20,063 nucleotides of DNA from the IMG/VR virus record IMGVR_UViG_3300042884_001788, positions 1-20,063 of that record; one strand, 5' to 3'. Positions 13,015-20,063 of the stretch are shown here, one piece after another. The position numbers and the translations under genes are program-made. Under the pieces are notes generated by a model, which saw nothing but the letters and a program-made list of their open reading frames with translations, ran no database searches and was not told the DNA's origin. Origin of the DNA: a virus. Every line of letters begins with the position of its first letter. Within the stretch, counting starts at the first letter, position 1.

Positions 13015-14450
13015 GCCGAATTAGTCTCCCTGCCCCCTGCCTCCGGCGATCTCACCGATATGGTCGCCGGCTTCCAGAGCATCTCTGGGGGAACGCCGTG
13101 TTTCCTCGCGGTTTCAAGGATGAGCTTCGCGTCGGCTGCCCGGTGCTCGATTTCCTCACCGAAGTCAGCGCCCAGTTCCGCATAATGATCCGAGAGCGTC
13201 TTGAGGCCCATTTCGACGTCCGCCCGGTTCTGCTGGGCTTCCCGTCCGGCGTCCACGGTGACCCGCTTGGGCGGCACGGTCGCAATCTTCCACCAGTCGG
13301 GAGCGGCGGGAAGGAGTCCCCGGCTCACGGCGTCTCCGATCACGTAGGCCCACACCGGACGGATGAGACGGCGCTCGAGGATCATCTGACGGAAGGAAAA
13401 GCGCCGGTCTGCCTTGGCCACGATCAGACGCACGCCCGCTCCCCCGATCCGGCTGGAGTCCGCGGCGAACTCGAAGGGAATGATCCCGAGGGATGCGTCC
13501 CGCCGGAGGTGCTCAAGGAACCCGGTGAACGTGGGACTCGGGCGGCTGCTGTGGAAGCTTTGGAGCGTTTCTCCGGGACGCAGGGCCACGAGCTTGCCCC
13601 CGACAATGCGCTGGAGACTGACTGGATCGGACTGCTCGCCGGGACCGCCCGGCCCACCCACGACGAAGTCCCCGCTCTCGTCGATTTCGCCCCGGGCCGT
13701 GGTGAGCACGCGGGAAATGTCCGAGTTGTCCTTAACGGAATGCTTCTCCAGAGCGAGGAGTTCCATCTCGTCGAGCACGTGGTTGATGGCGTGCTGGATG
13801 GGCGGACACGGACGCACGGCACTGGCATTCTCCGGCTCGTGGATGTGGAGGACGGCATAGGCCGGCAGATCGCGGGAGCTGCCCCCGTCCTCGAGCGCCC
13901 GGTAGAACACAGGAGCACCGGAAGCATTGAGTCCGATGCCGTCGGTCGTGTCCCGGCTGCCGACATTGTCCCCGATGCGGTGGCTCTCAATGAGCTGGAT
14001 TCTGGGTTCTCCGGCAGAATCACGGGTCTTGTGGATGAAGTACTCGCCGTCGATGTCGATGCCGCGGCAGACGAGGGACTGGCATTCCCCGAATGAGTAG
14101 CGCCCGGTGATCTCGCAGGAGGCCGCCCACGATTCGAAGTAGTCCTCGGCAGCGCGGTTCCACTCGGGGTCCGGTGACTGGGCCTGCACGCGGATCCCGT
14201 CGCCTGTCGAGTAGATGGCCATGTTGGCGACCAGCTCGCGGACGAAGCCGCTGTTGCGCTGGAGGTAGCGTGCCTTGCGCACCAGTTCGCTGCGCACCGC
14301 GGGAGTCAGTTCCGCCCTCGCATCTGTGGGAGCGGCACCCGGAACCGCCCCACGCCGGGGAGACCAGTTGGCGGCTTCGTATGGTGTGCCCCATGCCTTC
14401 GGGACGAGCACGGGAGGAAGCCATCGGGCGGCAATGGCGCGGAGGTTCAT
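13011..14450 (-). CDS. Portal protein, lambda family
   Basis: This product of 479 residues starts at ATG 14450, which overlaps the previous stop as ATGA. It has the layout of lambda-type portals: an N-terminal helix-rich part with ELVRKARYLQRNSGFVRELVANM, then GRYSFGECQSLVCRGIDIDG, a central block with PCPPIQHAINHVLDEMELLALEKHSVKDNS, and the conserved later region GFLEHLRRDASLGIIPFEFAADSSRIGG followed by RRFSFRQMILERRLIRPVWAYVIG. Twelve copies would form the ring through which DNA enters. The C terminus (from MLWKP onwards, ATISVRSPEAGG) probably differs from the ancestral tail, because another MLWKP end is present beyond the FGE-fold gene. Confidence 0.92.
   Translation of the reverse strand: MNLRAIAARWLPPVLVPKAWGTPYEAANWSPRRGAVPGAAPTDARAELTPAVRSELVRKARYLQRNSGFVRELVANMAIYSTGDGIRVQAQSPDPEWNRAAEDYFESWAASCEITGRYSFGECQSLVCRGIDIDGEYFIHKTRDSAGEPRIQLIESHRIGDNVGSRDTTDGIGLNASGAPVFYRALEDGGSSRDLPAYAVLHIHEPENASAVRPCPPIQHAINHVLDEMELLALEKHSVKDNSDISRVLTTARGEIDESGDFVVGGPGGPGEQSDPVSLQRIVGGKLVALRPGETLQSFHSSRPSPTFTGFLEHLRRDASLGIIPFEFAADSSRIGGAGVRLIVAKADRRFSFRQMILERRLIRPVWAYVIGDAVSRGLLPAAPDWWKIATVPPKRVTVDAGREAQQNRADVEMGLKTLSDHYAELGADFGEEIEHRAADAKLILETARKHGVPPEMLWKPATISVRSPEAGGRETNSA
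13066..13082. repeat. 17-bp direct repeat, copy 2
   Basis: GCCGGCTTCCAGAGCAT is identical to 11244-11260. It encodes MLWKP near the portal C terminus, in the portal reading frame. Confidence 0.85.
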
Positions 14451-14707
14451 TTCGGCAGGTGACCGCAGATGAAGGAGGCTCCGGCGATGCGGGCGCGTCC
14501 GTAGGTGTCGGGATCAAGGACGCGGAGGGCGTGGGCGCATTCCTCCAGCACGTCGGTGACCGGCATGGTGAACTGCTTGGCAACGGACGTCTCGGCATCG
14601 TTCCAGTTCATGATGGTCTTGCCCTCAAGGACGAGCGCTTTGGCCCGATGCTGGATGGCAAGCACCTCGCCGACGGTGAAGCCGGTGATGAAGAGACCGC
14701 GGGCCAT
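14447..14707 (-). CDS. GpW-like head-tail joining protein
   Basis: The start at ATG 14707 (MARGLFITGFTVGEVLAIQHR) lies 2 bp after the M15 stop. The open frame upstream is the shadow of that gene. The product has 86 residues: an N-terminal helix, then LVLEGKTIMNWNDAETSVAKQF, where a strand pair is followed by a helix (PVTDVLEECAHALRVLDP) and a basic end. Length, order and place between large terminase and portal fit lambda W, a small protein that lets tails attach to filled heads. Similarity is mostly in the LxxGKxxxxWxDxxTSVxKQF pattern. The gene's last bases overlap the portal ATG, so translation is likely coupled. Confidence 0.6.
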   Translation of the reverse strand: MARGLFITGFTVGEVLAIQHRAKALVLEGKTIMNWNDAETSVAKQFTMPVTDVLEECAHALRVLDPDTYGRARIAGASFICGHLPK

Positions 14708-14709
14708 GC

Positions 14710-15150
14710 TCAGCGTCCCTTCCAGGTGGCGTTGCTGCCGCGGCTGTCGATGTGGACGAACCCGGCTCCCGGATAGAGCCCCAGCCCGCCGGTGAACTTG
14801 CCCTGTGCCCGCCACGCCACGAGCTTCTCGAAGACGAGCTTCGGCGGGATCCCGTCGAAGGCGATGTCCAGGGCGCGGAACTCCATGTGCTGGCTCGCGC
14901 TCACGCCACCCACGGCCCGGTTGTAGGCAGGGGAGCGGTAGGAACTGAGGATGGTGCAGGGACGGCCGAGGACTCCGCGCAGGTCATCGACGATGCGGAG
15001 GGCAGGTTCGATGTTCTTCCAGAGCGCCTTCGGGGGCACGCTGTTCTTCACCCCCTTGCGGACGGCACCGAAGTAGGAAGTGAACTCGCCCGCGGAGAAG
15101 TGGCGGAACCTGCGGGAATCAAACCACTGGGAAAAGGCATCGCTGCTCAT
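14710..15150 (-). CDS. M15-type zinc peptidase (endolysin-like)
   Basis: This product of 146 residues starts at ATG 15150, overlapping the large terminase stop. It has the layout of Peptidase_M15_3: an N-terminal FSAGEFTS like the RHFS/xxEF start of this family, ILSSYRSPAYNRAVGGVSAS with SQH at 86-88, ALDI with Asp95, and FVHIDSRG with His133. His88, Asp95 and His133 would bind zinc. The family includes enzymes that cleave peptide bridges in cell wall. There is no signal peptide. It lies between the terminase and GpW genes, whereas lysis genes usually sit elsewhere, so it could act in entry or as a virion-linked lysin. A TTGAC box precedes its start. Confidence 0.85.
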   Translation of the reverse strand: MSSDAFSQWFDSRRFRHFSAGEFTSYFGAVRKGVKNSVPPKALWKNIEPALRIVDDLRGVLGRPCTILSSYRSPAYNRAVGGVSASQHMEFRALDIAFDGIPPKLVFEKLVAWRAQGKFTGGLGLYPGAGFVHIDSRGSNATWKGR

Positions 15151-16964
15151 GATTCCCCGCTGCCCGTGTCAACGGAGGCATCCTCGACCGCCTCCCGGCC
15201 CACGATCTTGAGCATGGTGGCCGCGGCTGCCTGCATGGCCTCGCAGTCGAAGTAGTGATTGGGGCGGGCACCGATCTGCTCCCAGATCCACTTGCCGTTC
15301 CTCCTGACCCGGCGCTCGCTTTCCATCTGGGCGAGGTATTCCTCTCCGGCGTCGTCGGGCACTTCCCACGTGGGCCCGGCAGACGGGTCCTGATTGCGGC
15401 GCAGGCGGGCCAGCGTGTCCTTGATGTTGAGGTTCGACCAGTAGAACACCGAGCAGGACTGTCCCCGGCCGAGCACGACCCGGCGGCGCGGCGAGTAGAA
15501 CCGCTCGACGGACTTCCGTCCCTTCATGCTGTGGGTAAAGGTGGCCCGCTTGTCCCCCATGAGGGCAGTCCAGCCGCGGGAGGCGCATTCCCGGTACACG
15601 TCGTAGGTGGCGTGGCCGGCATCGGTGAAGACGAGATTGGGATGCACGCCGAAGCGTTCCTGCACGGCGGCCACGTCGGCGAAGGTGTGGGTGCGCTCGT
15701 GCCAGATGAGGCGGCTTGATCCATCCGCGCCCCATGCCCGCACGACGAGGTAGAGGTGGTCGCGCTGGCAGTCCACGGTCACGATGCGCAGCGGGCAGAC
15801 GGACGGCACGCCGGGAGCCGCCACCCGGCCCGAAGCGTCCACGCCGCCCTCGCCGTCCCATGTTTCCCCCAGACGGTAGCCACCGGGAGCGATTTCCATG
15901 CGGTAGTCCTCCGTGTACTCGCGCCAGGGCAGGGCCAGACGCTTCTGGATGAACTGCTGCATGAGGGTGAGGTCACCGGCCCTTGCCGCCGCACGGGCCC
16001 GCAGATGCAGTTCGGCAAGGCGGCCCCAGCTCATGGCGCAGAGGGCATTCCAGTGGAACCCGGCGTTTTCGCGCGGTGCGTTCGGGTTGGTGACCACGTA
16101 GGCCCCGGTGAGATTGAGTTCGCGGCGCGTGCGGTCGCTGTCCGGGAAGGCGTGGCGGCACGAGGCGCAGAGCATCACGGCAGTGTCCCGGACGATGCGG
16201 TAGTCCCACTGGCCGGTTTCATCGCGGGCATCGCGGCTCCATTCCACATTCTCCCAGAGGAAGGGCTGGCGGTGGCCGCACTGAGGGCAGGCAAAGGTCC
16301 ACTCGCGCATGTCGGTCGATTCGAAGCGGCGGTGGGTGTCGTCGTCCTCCTCGCCGCCCTGACTCATGAAGAGGCACTTGCCGAGCCACCCGAAGGCGGT
16401 GACGCGCGCCTCGGCCTCCGCCATGTGACCGGGTGGCCAGCGCCACGTTTCGTCCCCGATGAGCCAGCGGATCGAGCGGCGCTGCAGGTTCGTCCGGTTG
16501 TGGGCCCCGAGCACCCAGAGCGTCATGCCATTGGCGAAGTGGATGGTGGCCACGCGCTTCTTGTGCCGGTTGGCAGGGTAGAGGGCACGCACGGGGGCGC
16601 ATTCGTCGAAGAGCTTCTGGAGGCGGCTCTCGCTCTGGTCCTTGGCGTCGTCGTCGGTCTGGTCGAGCCAGAGCGTGGGTCCCGGGTGGTTGGCGATGAT
16701 GTGGGCAAGGCCCAGCTCGCCGACGCTCGTCTTCCCGCTCTGGATCGCCGCCATGATCGAGATGATCCTGATCTTCGGATCGGCCAGTGCCTCCATGGGT
16801 TCCCTCATCCAGGGGGAATTGGCGGAGCGGAAGCGGCCCGGGACAGGGGAATACGGGATGGACGGGATGTGTTCCTCGCACCACGCCCACGGGGGACGCC
16901 GGTCGGGGGGACGCCATGCCTGCCGCCAGATTTCCGTGAGGATGCCGTGTGCCGTGCTGCTCAC
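15147..16964 (-). CDS. terL: Terminase large subunit, GpA type
   Basis: The start at GTG 16964 overlaps the small terminase stop (GTGA) and gives 605 residues, close to lambda gpA (641). The N-terminal ATPase has a P-loop-like AAIQSGKTS at 72-80 and a Walker B-like IRWLIGDE at 165-172. Two CxxC pairs (Cys226/229 and Cys266/269) form the zinc ribbon that marks this family. The C-terminal nuclease part includes VFTDAGHATYDVYRECASRG, ALMGDK and SNLNIKDTLARLRR. The enzyme pulls DNA into the prohead and cuts it. The end of the gene carries the TTGAC box of the next gene, read in frame as VDTG. Confidence 0.95.
   Translation of the reverse strand: MSSTAHGILTEIWRQAWRPPDRRPPWAWCEEHIPSIPYSPVPGRFRSANSPWMREPMEALADPKIRIISIMAAIQSGKTSVGELGLAHIIANHPGPTLWLDQTDDDAKDQSESRLQKLFDECAPVRALYPANRHKKRVATIHFANGMTLWVLGAHNRTNLQRRSIRWLIGDETWRWPPGHMAEAEARVTAFGWLGKCLFMSQGGEEDDDTHRRFESTDMREWTFACPQCGHRQPFLWENVEWSRDARDETGQWDYRIVRDTAVMLCASCRHAFPDSDRTRRELNLTGAYVVTNPNAPRENAGFHWNALCAMSWGRLAELHLRARAAARAGDLTLMQQFIQKRLALPWREYTEDYRMEIAPGGYRLGETWDGEGGVDASGRVAAPGVPSVCPLRIVTVDCQRDHLYLVVRAWGADGSSRLIWHERTHTFADVAAVQERFGVHPNLVFTDAGHATYDVYRECASRGWTALMGDKRATFTHSMKGRKSVERFYSPRRRVVLGRGQSCSVFYWSNLNIKDTLARLRRNQDPSAGPTWEVPDDAGEEYLAQMESERRVRRNGKWIWEQIGARPNHYFDCEAMQAAAATMLKIVGREAVEDASVDTGSGES
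15168..15172 (-). promoter_or_regulatory. TTGAC box of M15 peptidase gene
   Basis: TTGACACGGG begins 22 nt before ATG 15150 and is followed by CAGCGGGGAATC. It lies within the end of the large terminase coding sequence. Confidence 0.6.
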
Positions 16965-17563
16965 TGCGCTGCGTGGAGAATGCCCAGAACTTCGTCGATG
17001 GCCCGGCCGGCTTCCTCCTGGATGCCCGTGGCGTCGAGACCCGAGAGGATGGGCGGGAGTTCCTGCTCGAACTTGCGCCGGAGCATGGCAGCGGCCTGAG
17101 CCACGAGTTCGGTCCACTTCTGGCGCACGTCTGCCACGGCCACGTAGTCGCCGCGGCGGATGCCCAGCCGGAGTTCGCGTTCCTCGACCTCGGCAAGGAG
17201 CTTGCGTGCCTTGAGGGCGGATTCCATGTCGGCGTCACCGGCTGGCTGCTCACCGCCCTTCAGATCGTGACGGCGCATGAACTCGCGCCATGCCGCCACC
17301 TCATGGAGACCGTTGGAGGCCGGCTTTGGAGCGTCCTTGCGTTTCTTCCATACGTGGAGCGTCTGGCGGGTGACCCCGAGCACGACGCCCAGTTCGACGT
17401 AGGAGGAGACGGTGGCCGGATCTCTGCCTGCGCCCGCCGCCATGGACTGGAGCATGGCACGCTCAGTCCTTGTGAGCTTACCGCCCTTCTGCACGCGGCC
17501 GACCAGATTGGCGAAGTCGCGTGAGAGGAGCTTTCTGGCAATGTCTGGCGGCACCTGTTCCAT
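16961..17563 (-). CDS. terS: Terminase small subunit
   Basis: The start at ATG 17563 (MEQVPPDIARKLLSRDF) gives 200 residues and is 21 nt after a TTGAC box. The frame remains open upstream but with no phage-like sequence. A helix-turn-helix lies in VELGVVLGVTRQTLHVWKKR, as in Nu1-type small terminases that bind the packaging site. After it come basic helices and a coiled segment (ARKLLAEVEERELRLGI), and the C-terminal end (EEAGRAIDEVLGILHAAQ) would bind the large subunit. The next gene overlaps its stop, as in lambda-like terminase pairs. Order, the HTH and length support the call. Confidence 0.9.
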   Translation of the reverse strand: MEQVPPDIARKLLSRDFANLVGRVQKGGKLTRTERAMLQSMAAGAGRDPATVSSYVELGVVLGVTRQTLHVWKKRKDAPKPASNGLHEVAAWREFMRRHDLKGGEQPAGDADMESALKARKLLAEVEERELRLGIRRGDYVAVADVRQKWTELVAQAAAMLRRKFEQELPPILSGLDATGIQEEAGRAIDEVLGILHAAQ

Positions 17564-17869
17564 CAGGGACCGCGGCGGCGTCAACTCTATCGCTGCTGGA
17601 CTTCCGTGTCTCGCCGATGCGGTACTCGCACTCAATTCACTGCCAAACGTCGCAGCGATGAGGCTCACCTTTCCTGCACAACGCACCGATTCAGTATAGG
17701 AATCGCCGCCATCTTTTTCCTGTCGTCAAATTCGAATCTCCGCACTAAATTGCGCATCGCGATTCAATAATCCCCAGTATGAAGCCCGATCGCACGCAGA
17801 TCACTTTGCGCGCCTGTTACCAACCCCGACTCTCAACTCGGCACCATTCCGCAAAACAGCCATGAAACG
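17564..17869. other. Divergent intergenic region (306 bp)
   Basis: No gene was seen here. It would hold the promoters for the small terminase (minus) and the passenger gene (plus). It is less GC-rich than the phage genes. Two 8-bp palindromes lie near each other: ATTCGAAT at 17730-17737 and ATCGCGAT at 17756-17763. A TTGAC box on the minus strand (17725-17729) is 17 nt before an ATG (17712) that opens 15 codons and stops. A TATACT on the minus strand lies nearby, but no -35 is at the right distance. No convincing sigma-70 promoter was found for the plus-strand gene. Confidence 0.5.
17580..17584 (-). promoter_or_regulatory. TTGAC box of small terminase gene
   Basis: TTGACGC begins 21 nt before ATG 17563 and is followed by CGCCGCGGTCCCTG, with an internal CCGCGG palindrome. 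It is the first box of the minus-strand structural block. Confidence 0.6.
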
Positions 17870-19204
17870 ATGCCGGCCTCTGATTCTCCGAACGCCAACC
17901 CAGACCCACTTCAAATTTCCACAATGATCACCACTGAGAACACGGAACTCATCATAAATCATGATGACGACACCGCATGGATCAAGACCCGAATTGACAA
18001 GCGGGCAGACGCCTATGTCTCCGAATGGCTCCCGCGAATCCTATCTGAAAACCTAAGCCATGGTTTGGAAAAACTACTGACGAAAGAGTTCTCATGGATG
18101 GGCGCGGAACAGAAAGCGCACGCACGCCGAGCTGTTTCAGAGGCCCCGCCTGAGCGTGTAGAAGCCAGGCTAAGGCAGATTGTCGATCAAAGGGTCATCG
18201 CGTCTGCAAACACACATGTCCCTCCAACAGCGCGCATCAGCTTCCAGCGCACACTGCGCATTCCCGATGATGGCAGGACCTACCCGTTACCTCCAGGTAT
18301 GGGGGAATTACCTGTCAGGAAAATGGAGCCGCATGCGGAAAAACTTCCGGCTGCATGGCGCACTTTGGGTGGGGTGCTGGTGCCTATGTATCAATCAGAA
18401 GCAATGTGGCTGCATTTCAGCAGCCGTTGGCCGACGGCCCTAAAGATCGGTACTGGAACCGTGAACGCAATCAGCGGTGCCTCCTGGTCCCATGGGCTAC
18501 CTAGCAACCCGCAGGGGTATGTTGTGCTACCCGAGCAGCCTTGGTTGGATGGGTTTTGTGTAGGGCCTGGAATTGTTAGACAATTTATCGCAGCTCGCCT
18601 TGGCGATGGCTACAGCGTAGAGGAACAGGTCAGCGGAACAACTCGAGGAGGTCTGCAAATCGAGGCTTTTCCTCTGCTGCCAGAACCATATTTCGACAAA
18701 AAAATACGGGACACCCTCCCGAGGACCGCCGAAGAACTTGCAAAAGATTACCTCAGCAGGACTTTCCGGAAGCCATTTGACGGAGGCGACATTTCTTTTT
18801 CACTTTCGGCAATGGGTTTGGGAGGTGGGGGTCGCATAAAACAGGAAATCTTCAAAGATCAGTGGGAGCCTGCCGATTGGGATCTTTCACGCCCTTCCCG
18901 GGTTTGGGTGCATCTTGTCGAGGCTACAGTCTGGAAGGCATTGACCGGACGAGCCCCGTTTTCCAAGCCCATAGGCGCTCAGGAATATGCAGCCGCCGGC
19001 CTACCTTGGTTCGAATATTACCGCGATGACATGGATGCCGTAGAGGGTTCCGCAATCCTAGCGCAACTGCAATCTGTCTTCGCGCTTGCTCAGCAGCGAG
19101 AAGACCCGGCCATTCCTATCGAACCTTCCCCTGAAAACCTTCAGGTGAAGCCCTTAGGCCCTGACGCGCCTTCCAACACTGTCACTGAGTGGAACGGATA
19201 CTGA
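17870..19204 (+). CDS. Conserved uncharacterised protein, passenger
   Basis: This product of 444 residues starts at ATG 17870; an internal ATG at 17924 (MITTENTELI) is also possible. The N-terminal half has charged helices (residues 40-110) and is variable. A central block, about 126-270, has the phrases RTLRIPDDGRTYPLPPGMG, MYQSEAMWLHF and YVVLPEQPWLDGF, plus RQFIAARLGDGYSVEEQ and GGLQIEAF. From memory, this block occurs in a family of unknown function spread over many bacteria, often with no phage link. There is no signal peptide and no membrane segment. It lies between the small terminase and the ParB-like gene. No TTGAC box precedes it, so I treat it as a passenger. No function is proposed. 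Confidence 0.75.
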   Translation: MPASDSPNANPDPLQISTMITTENTELIINHDDDTAWIKTRIDKRADAYVSEWLPRILSENLSHGLEKLLTKEFSWMGAEQKAHARRAVSEAPPERVEARLRQIVDQRVIASANTHVPPTARISFQRTLRIPDDGRTYPLPPGMGELPVRKMEPHAEKLPAAWRTLGGVLVPMYQSEAMWLHFSSRWPTALKIGTGTVNAISGASWSHGLPSNPQGYVVLPEQPWLDGFCVGPGIVRQFIAARLGDGYSVEEQVSGTTRGGLQIEAFPLLPEPYFDKKIRDTLPRTAEELAKDYLSRTFRKPFDGGDISFSLSAMGLGGGGRIKQEIFKDQWEPADWDLSRPSRVWVHLVEATVWKALTGRAPFSKPIGAQEYAAAGLPWFEYYRDDMDAVEGSAILAQLQSVFALAQQREDPAIPIEPSPENLQVKPLGPDAPSNTVTEWNGY

Positions 19205-19264
19205 CTCGAGTTTGATTCCTTCCGTCGGATCATTACTGACTGAAACCCTTCCCAAAACCGGAAG

Positions 19265-19269
19265 TTGAC
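19265..19269 (+). promoter_or_regulatory. TTGAC box of ParB-like gene
   Basis: TTGACCGGG begins 19 nt before ATG 19284 and is followed by ATCTCCCGGC, so CCGGGA and TCCCGG form a 6-bp inverted repeat around TC. It is the only box of this kind found before a plus-strand gene here. Confidence 0.65.
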
Positions 19270-19283
19270 CGGGATCTCCCGGC

Positions 19284-20063
19284 ATGAGCATTCCCGTTCA
19301 CTGCGCCCATACCCGTCTCGCCGATCCCGCCAGCCTTCAGCCCAACCCGGTCAATCCCAACCGCCACAGCGCCCACCAGATTCAGCTCCTCGCCTCCATC
19401 ATTCAGGAGCAGGGCTGGCGGAACCCGGTCACCGTTTCGAAGCGCTCCGGCCTCATCGTCCGGGGTCATGGCCGGCTGGAGGCAGCGCTTCTCATCGGCT
19501 GCGCAGCGATCCCGGTGGACGAGCAGGACTATGCCAGCGAGGCCGAGGAACTCGCCGACCTGCTGGCCGACAACCGCCTCTCGGAACTGGCCGAACTCGA
19601 CGAGGACGGACTGCGGCGGGTCCTGCGCACGATCGGAGACGCTGATCCGTCCTTCGACATCGAGCTGACCGGCTTCATGGAGGACGAGATCCGCAAGCTG
19701 ATGGACGACGAGGAGAACCCCGAGCAGGAACTGGAGACGATCCCGAGGATGGAATGCCAGGCGTTCGAGCACCACGACTACCTTGTCTTCATGTTCCACG
19801 ATCTGCGGGACTGGATGCAGGTGCTCCAGCTCATGGGCGTGCGGGAAGTTGACTACTCGATCACGCGCAGAACGAAGAAGATCGGCCTCGGCCGCGTGCT
19901 CCATGGAAAACGACTCCTTGATCTCTGCCACCGCGCCAACATGGCCGGAACTCCGCCCGCTGTCTCTCCGGCCCGTGATCCTCAGCCGGAGCCGGGCCTC
20001 GACGATCAGCAGCCACCGCCTGTTTCCCGGAGCCACGCTCCTTGTGCCGGAAAGCGAGGCTGA
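19284..20063 (+). CDS. ParB N-terminal domain protein
   Basis: This product of 259 residues starts at ATG 19284 and ends with TGA at the last base of the window, so it is complete. Residues 10-80 have the ParB/Srx-like fold pattern: HTRLADPASLQPNPVNPNRH, LLASIIQEQGWRNPVTV, LIVRGHGRLEAALLIG with GHGRLEA at 61-67, and IPVDEQ. The DxxD-rich part that follows includes ADNRLSELAELDEDGLRRVL. Proteins with this domain are common near phage terminases, often with DNA methylases. They may act in DNA binding, host takeover or packaging, not necessarily partitioning. The end (residues about 225-259) is proline-rich and polar. A TTGAC box ties the gene to the phage set. Confidence 0.85.
   Translation: MSIPVHCAHTRLADPASLQPNPVNPNRHSAHQIQLLASIIQEQGWRNPVTVSKRSGLIVRGHGRLEAALLIGCAAIPVDEQDYASEAEELADLLADNRLSELAELDEDGLRRVLRTIGDADPSFDIELTGFMEDEIRKLMDDEENPEQELETIPRMECQAFEHHDYLVFMFHDLRDWMQVLQLMGVREVDYSITRRTKKIGLGRVLHGKRLLDLCHRANMAGTPPAVSPARDPQPEPGLDDQQPPPVSRSHAPCAGKRG

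Noticed and set aside
1-20063. CRISPR arrays, tRNA genes, IS elements or prophage attachment sites
   Set aside because: No regularly spaced repeats, cloverleaf sequence, transposase or integrase was seen in the window.

Overview
The window is mostly the head and tail module of a lambda-like siphophage, almost certainly a prophage or prophage remnant in a Verrucomicrobiota host. Phage evidence is the gene order on the minus strand, read from right to left: small terminase, large terminase (GpA type, with zinc-ribbon cysteines), M15 peptidase, GpW-like protein, lambda-family portal, S49 prohead protease with an in-frame nested scaffold, major capsid, a capsid-associated protein, head-tail adaptor, gp10-like tail completion protein, tail terminator, tail tube, an unknown tail gene, the G/GT tail assembly chaperone pair with a -1 frameshift site, and the start of a tape measure. 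A ParB-like gene diverges at the right end. The host guess rests on the passenger genes, especially a secreted FGE-fold protein with a DPDGD hinge and an FVRLRVTR tail, which I associate from memory with Verrucomicrobia. Phage DNA is visibly GC-rich. The passengers look less so.

Layout: 1-2159 (+) holds a partial lysozyme-like protein and an overlapping membrane-anchored secreted protein. 2166-3173 (-) is a tape measure cut off after about 336 residues. 3266-4856 (-) is a passenger pair (repeat protein and J-domain protein). 4889-6766 (-) is the tail module. 6893-7309 (+) is a lone passenger gene. 7313-11220 (-) runs from tail completion to prohead protease. 11268-12956 (-) is the FGE-fold passenger. 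13011-17563 (-) runs from portal to small terminase. 17564-17869 is a divergent intergenic region. 17870-19204 (+) is a passenger. 19284-20063 (+) is the ParB-like gene.

Two things stand out. First, a TTGAC box, often TTGACAC followed by a small GC-rich palindrome, lies 19-22 nt before the start codon of nine phage genes on both strands, including the nested scaffold and the ParB-like gene. It is absent at that spacing from passenger genes. The position does not fit a sigma-70 -35 element for the same gene, so it may be a translation-initiation or other control element of this phage lineage. Second, host-like genes interrupt the module at several phage gene boundaries. The best-resolved case is the FGE-fold gene, which is flanked by a 17-bp direct repeat: the 3' end of the portal gene exists twice, once in the present portal and once as a fragment next to the protease gene.

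The head genes would package DNA (TerS/TerL), form the portal and shell (portal, protease, scaffold, capsid) and join the tail. The tail genes would build a non-contractile tail, but the truncated tape measure and the absence of baseplate and host-binding genes here suggest that this copy may be defective, unless the remainder lies left of the window.
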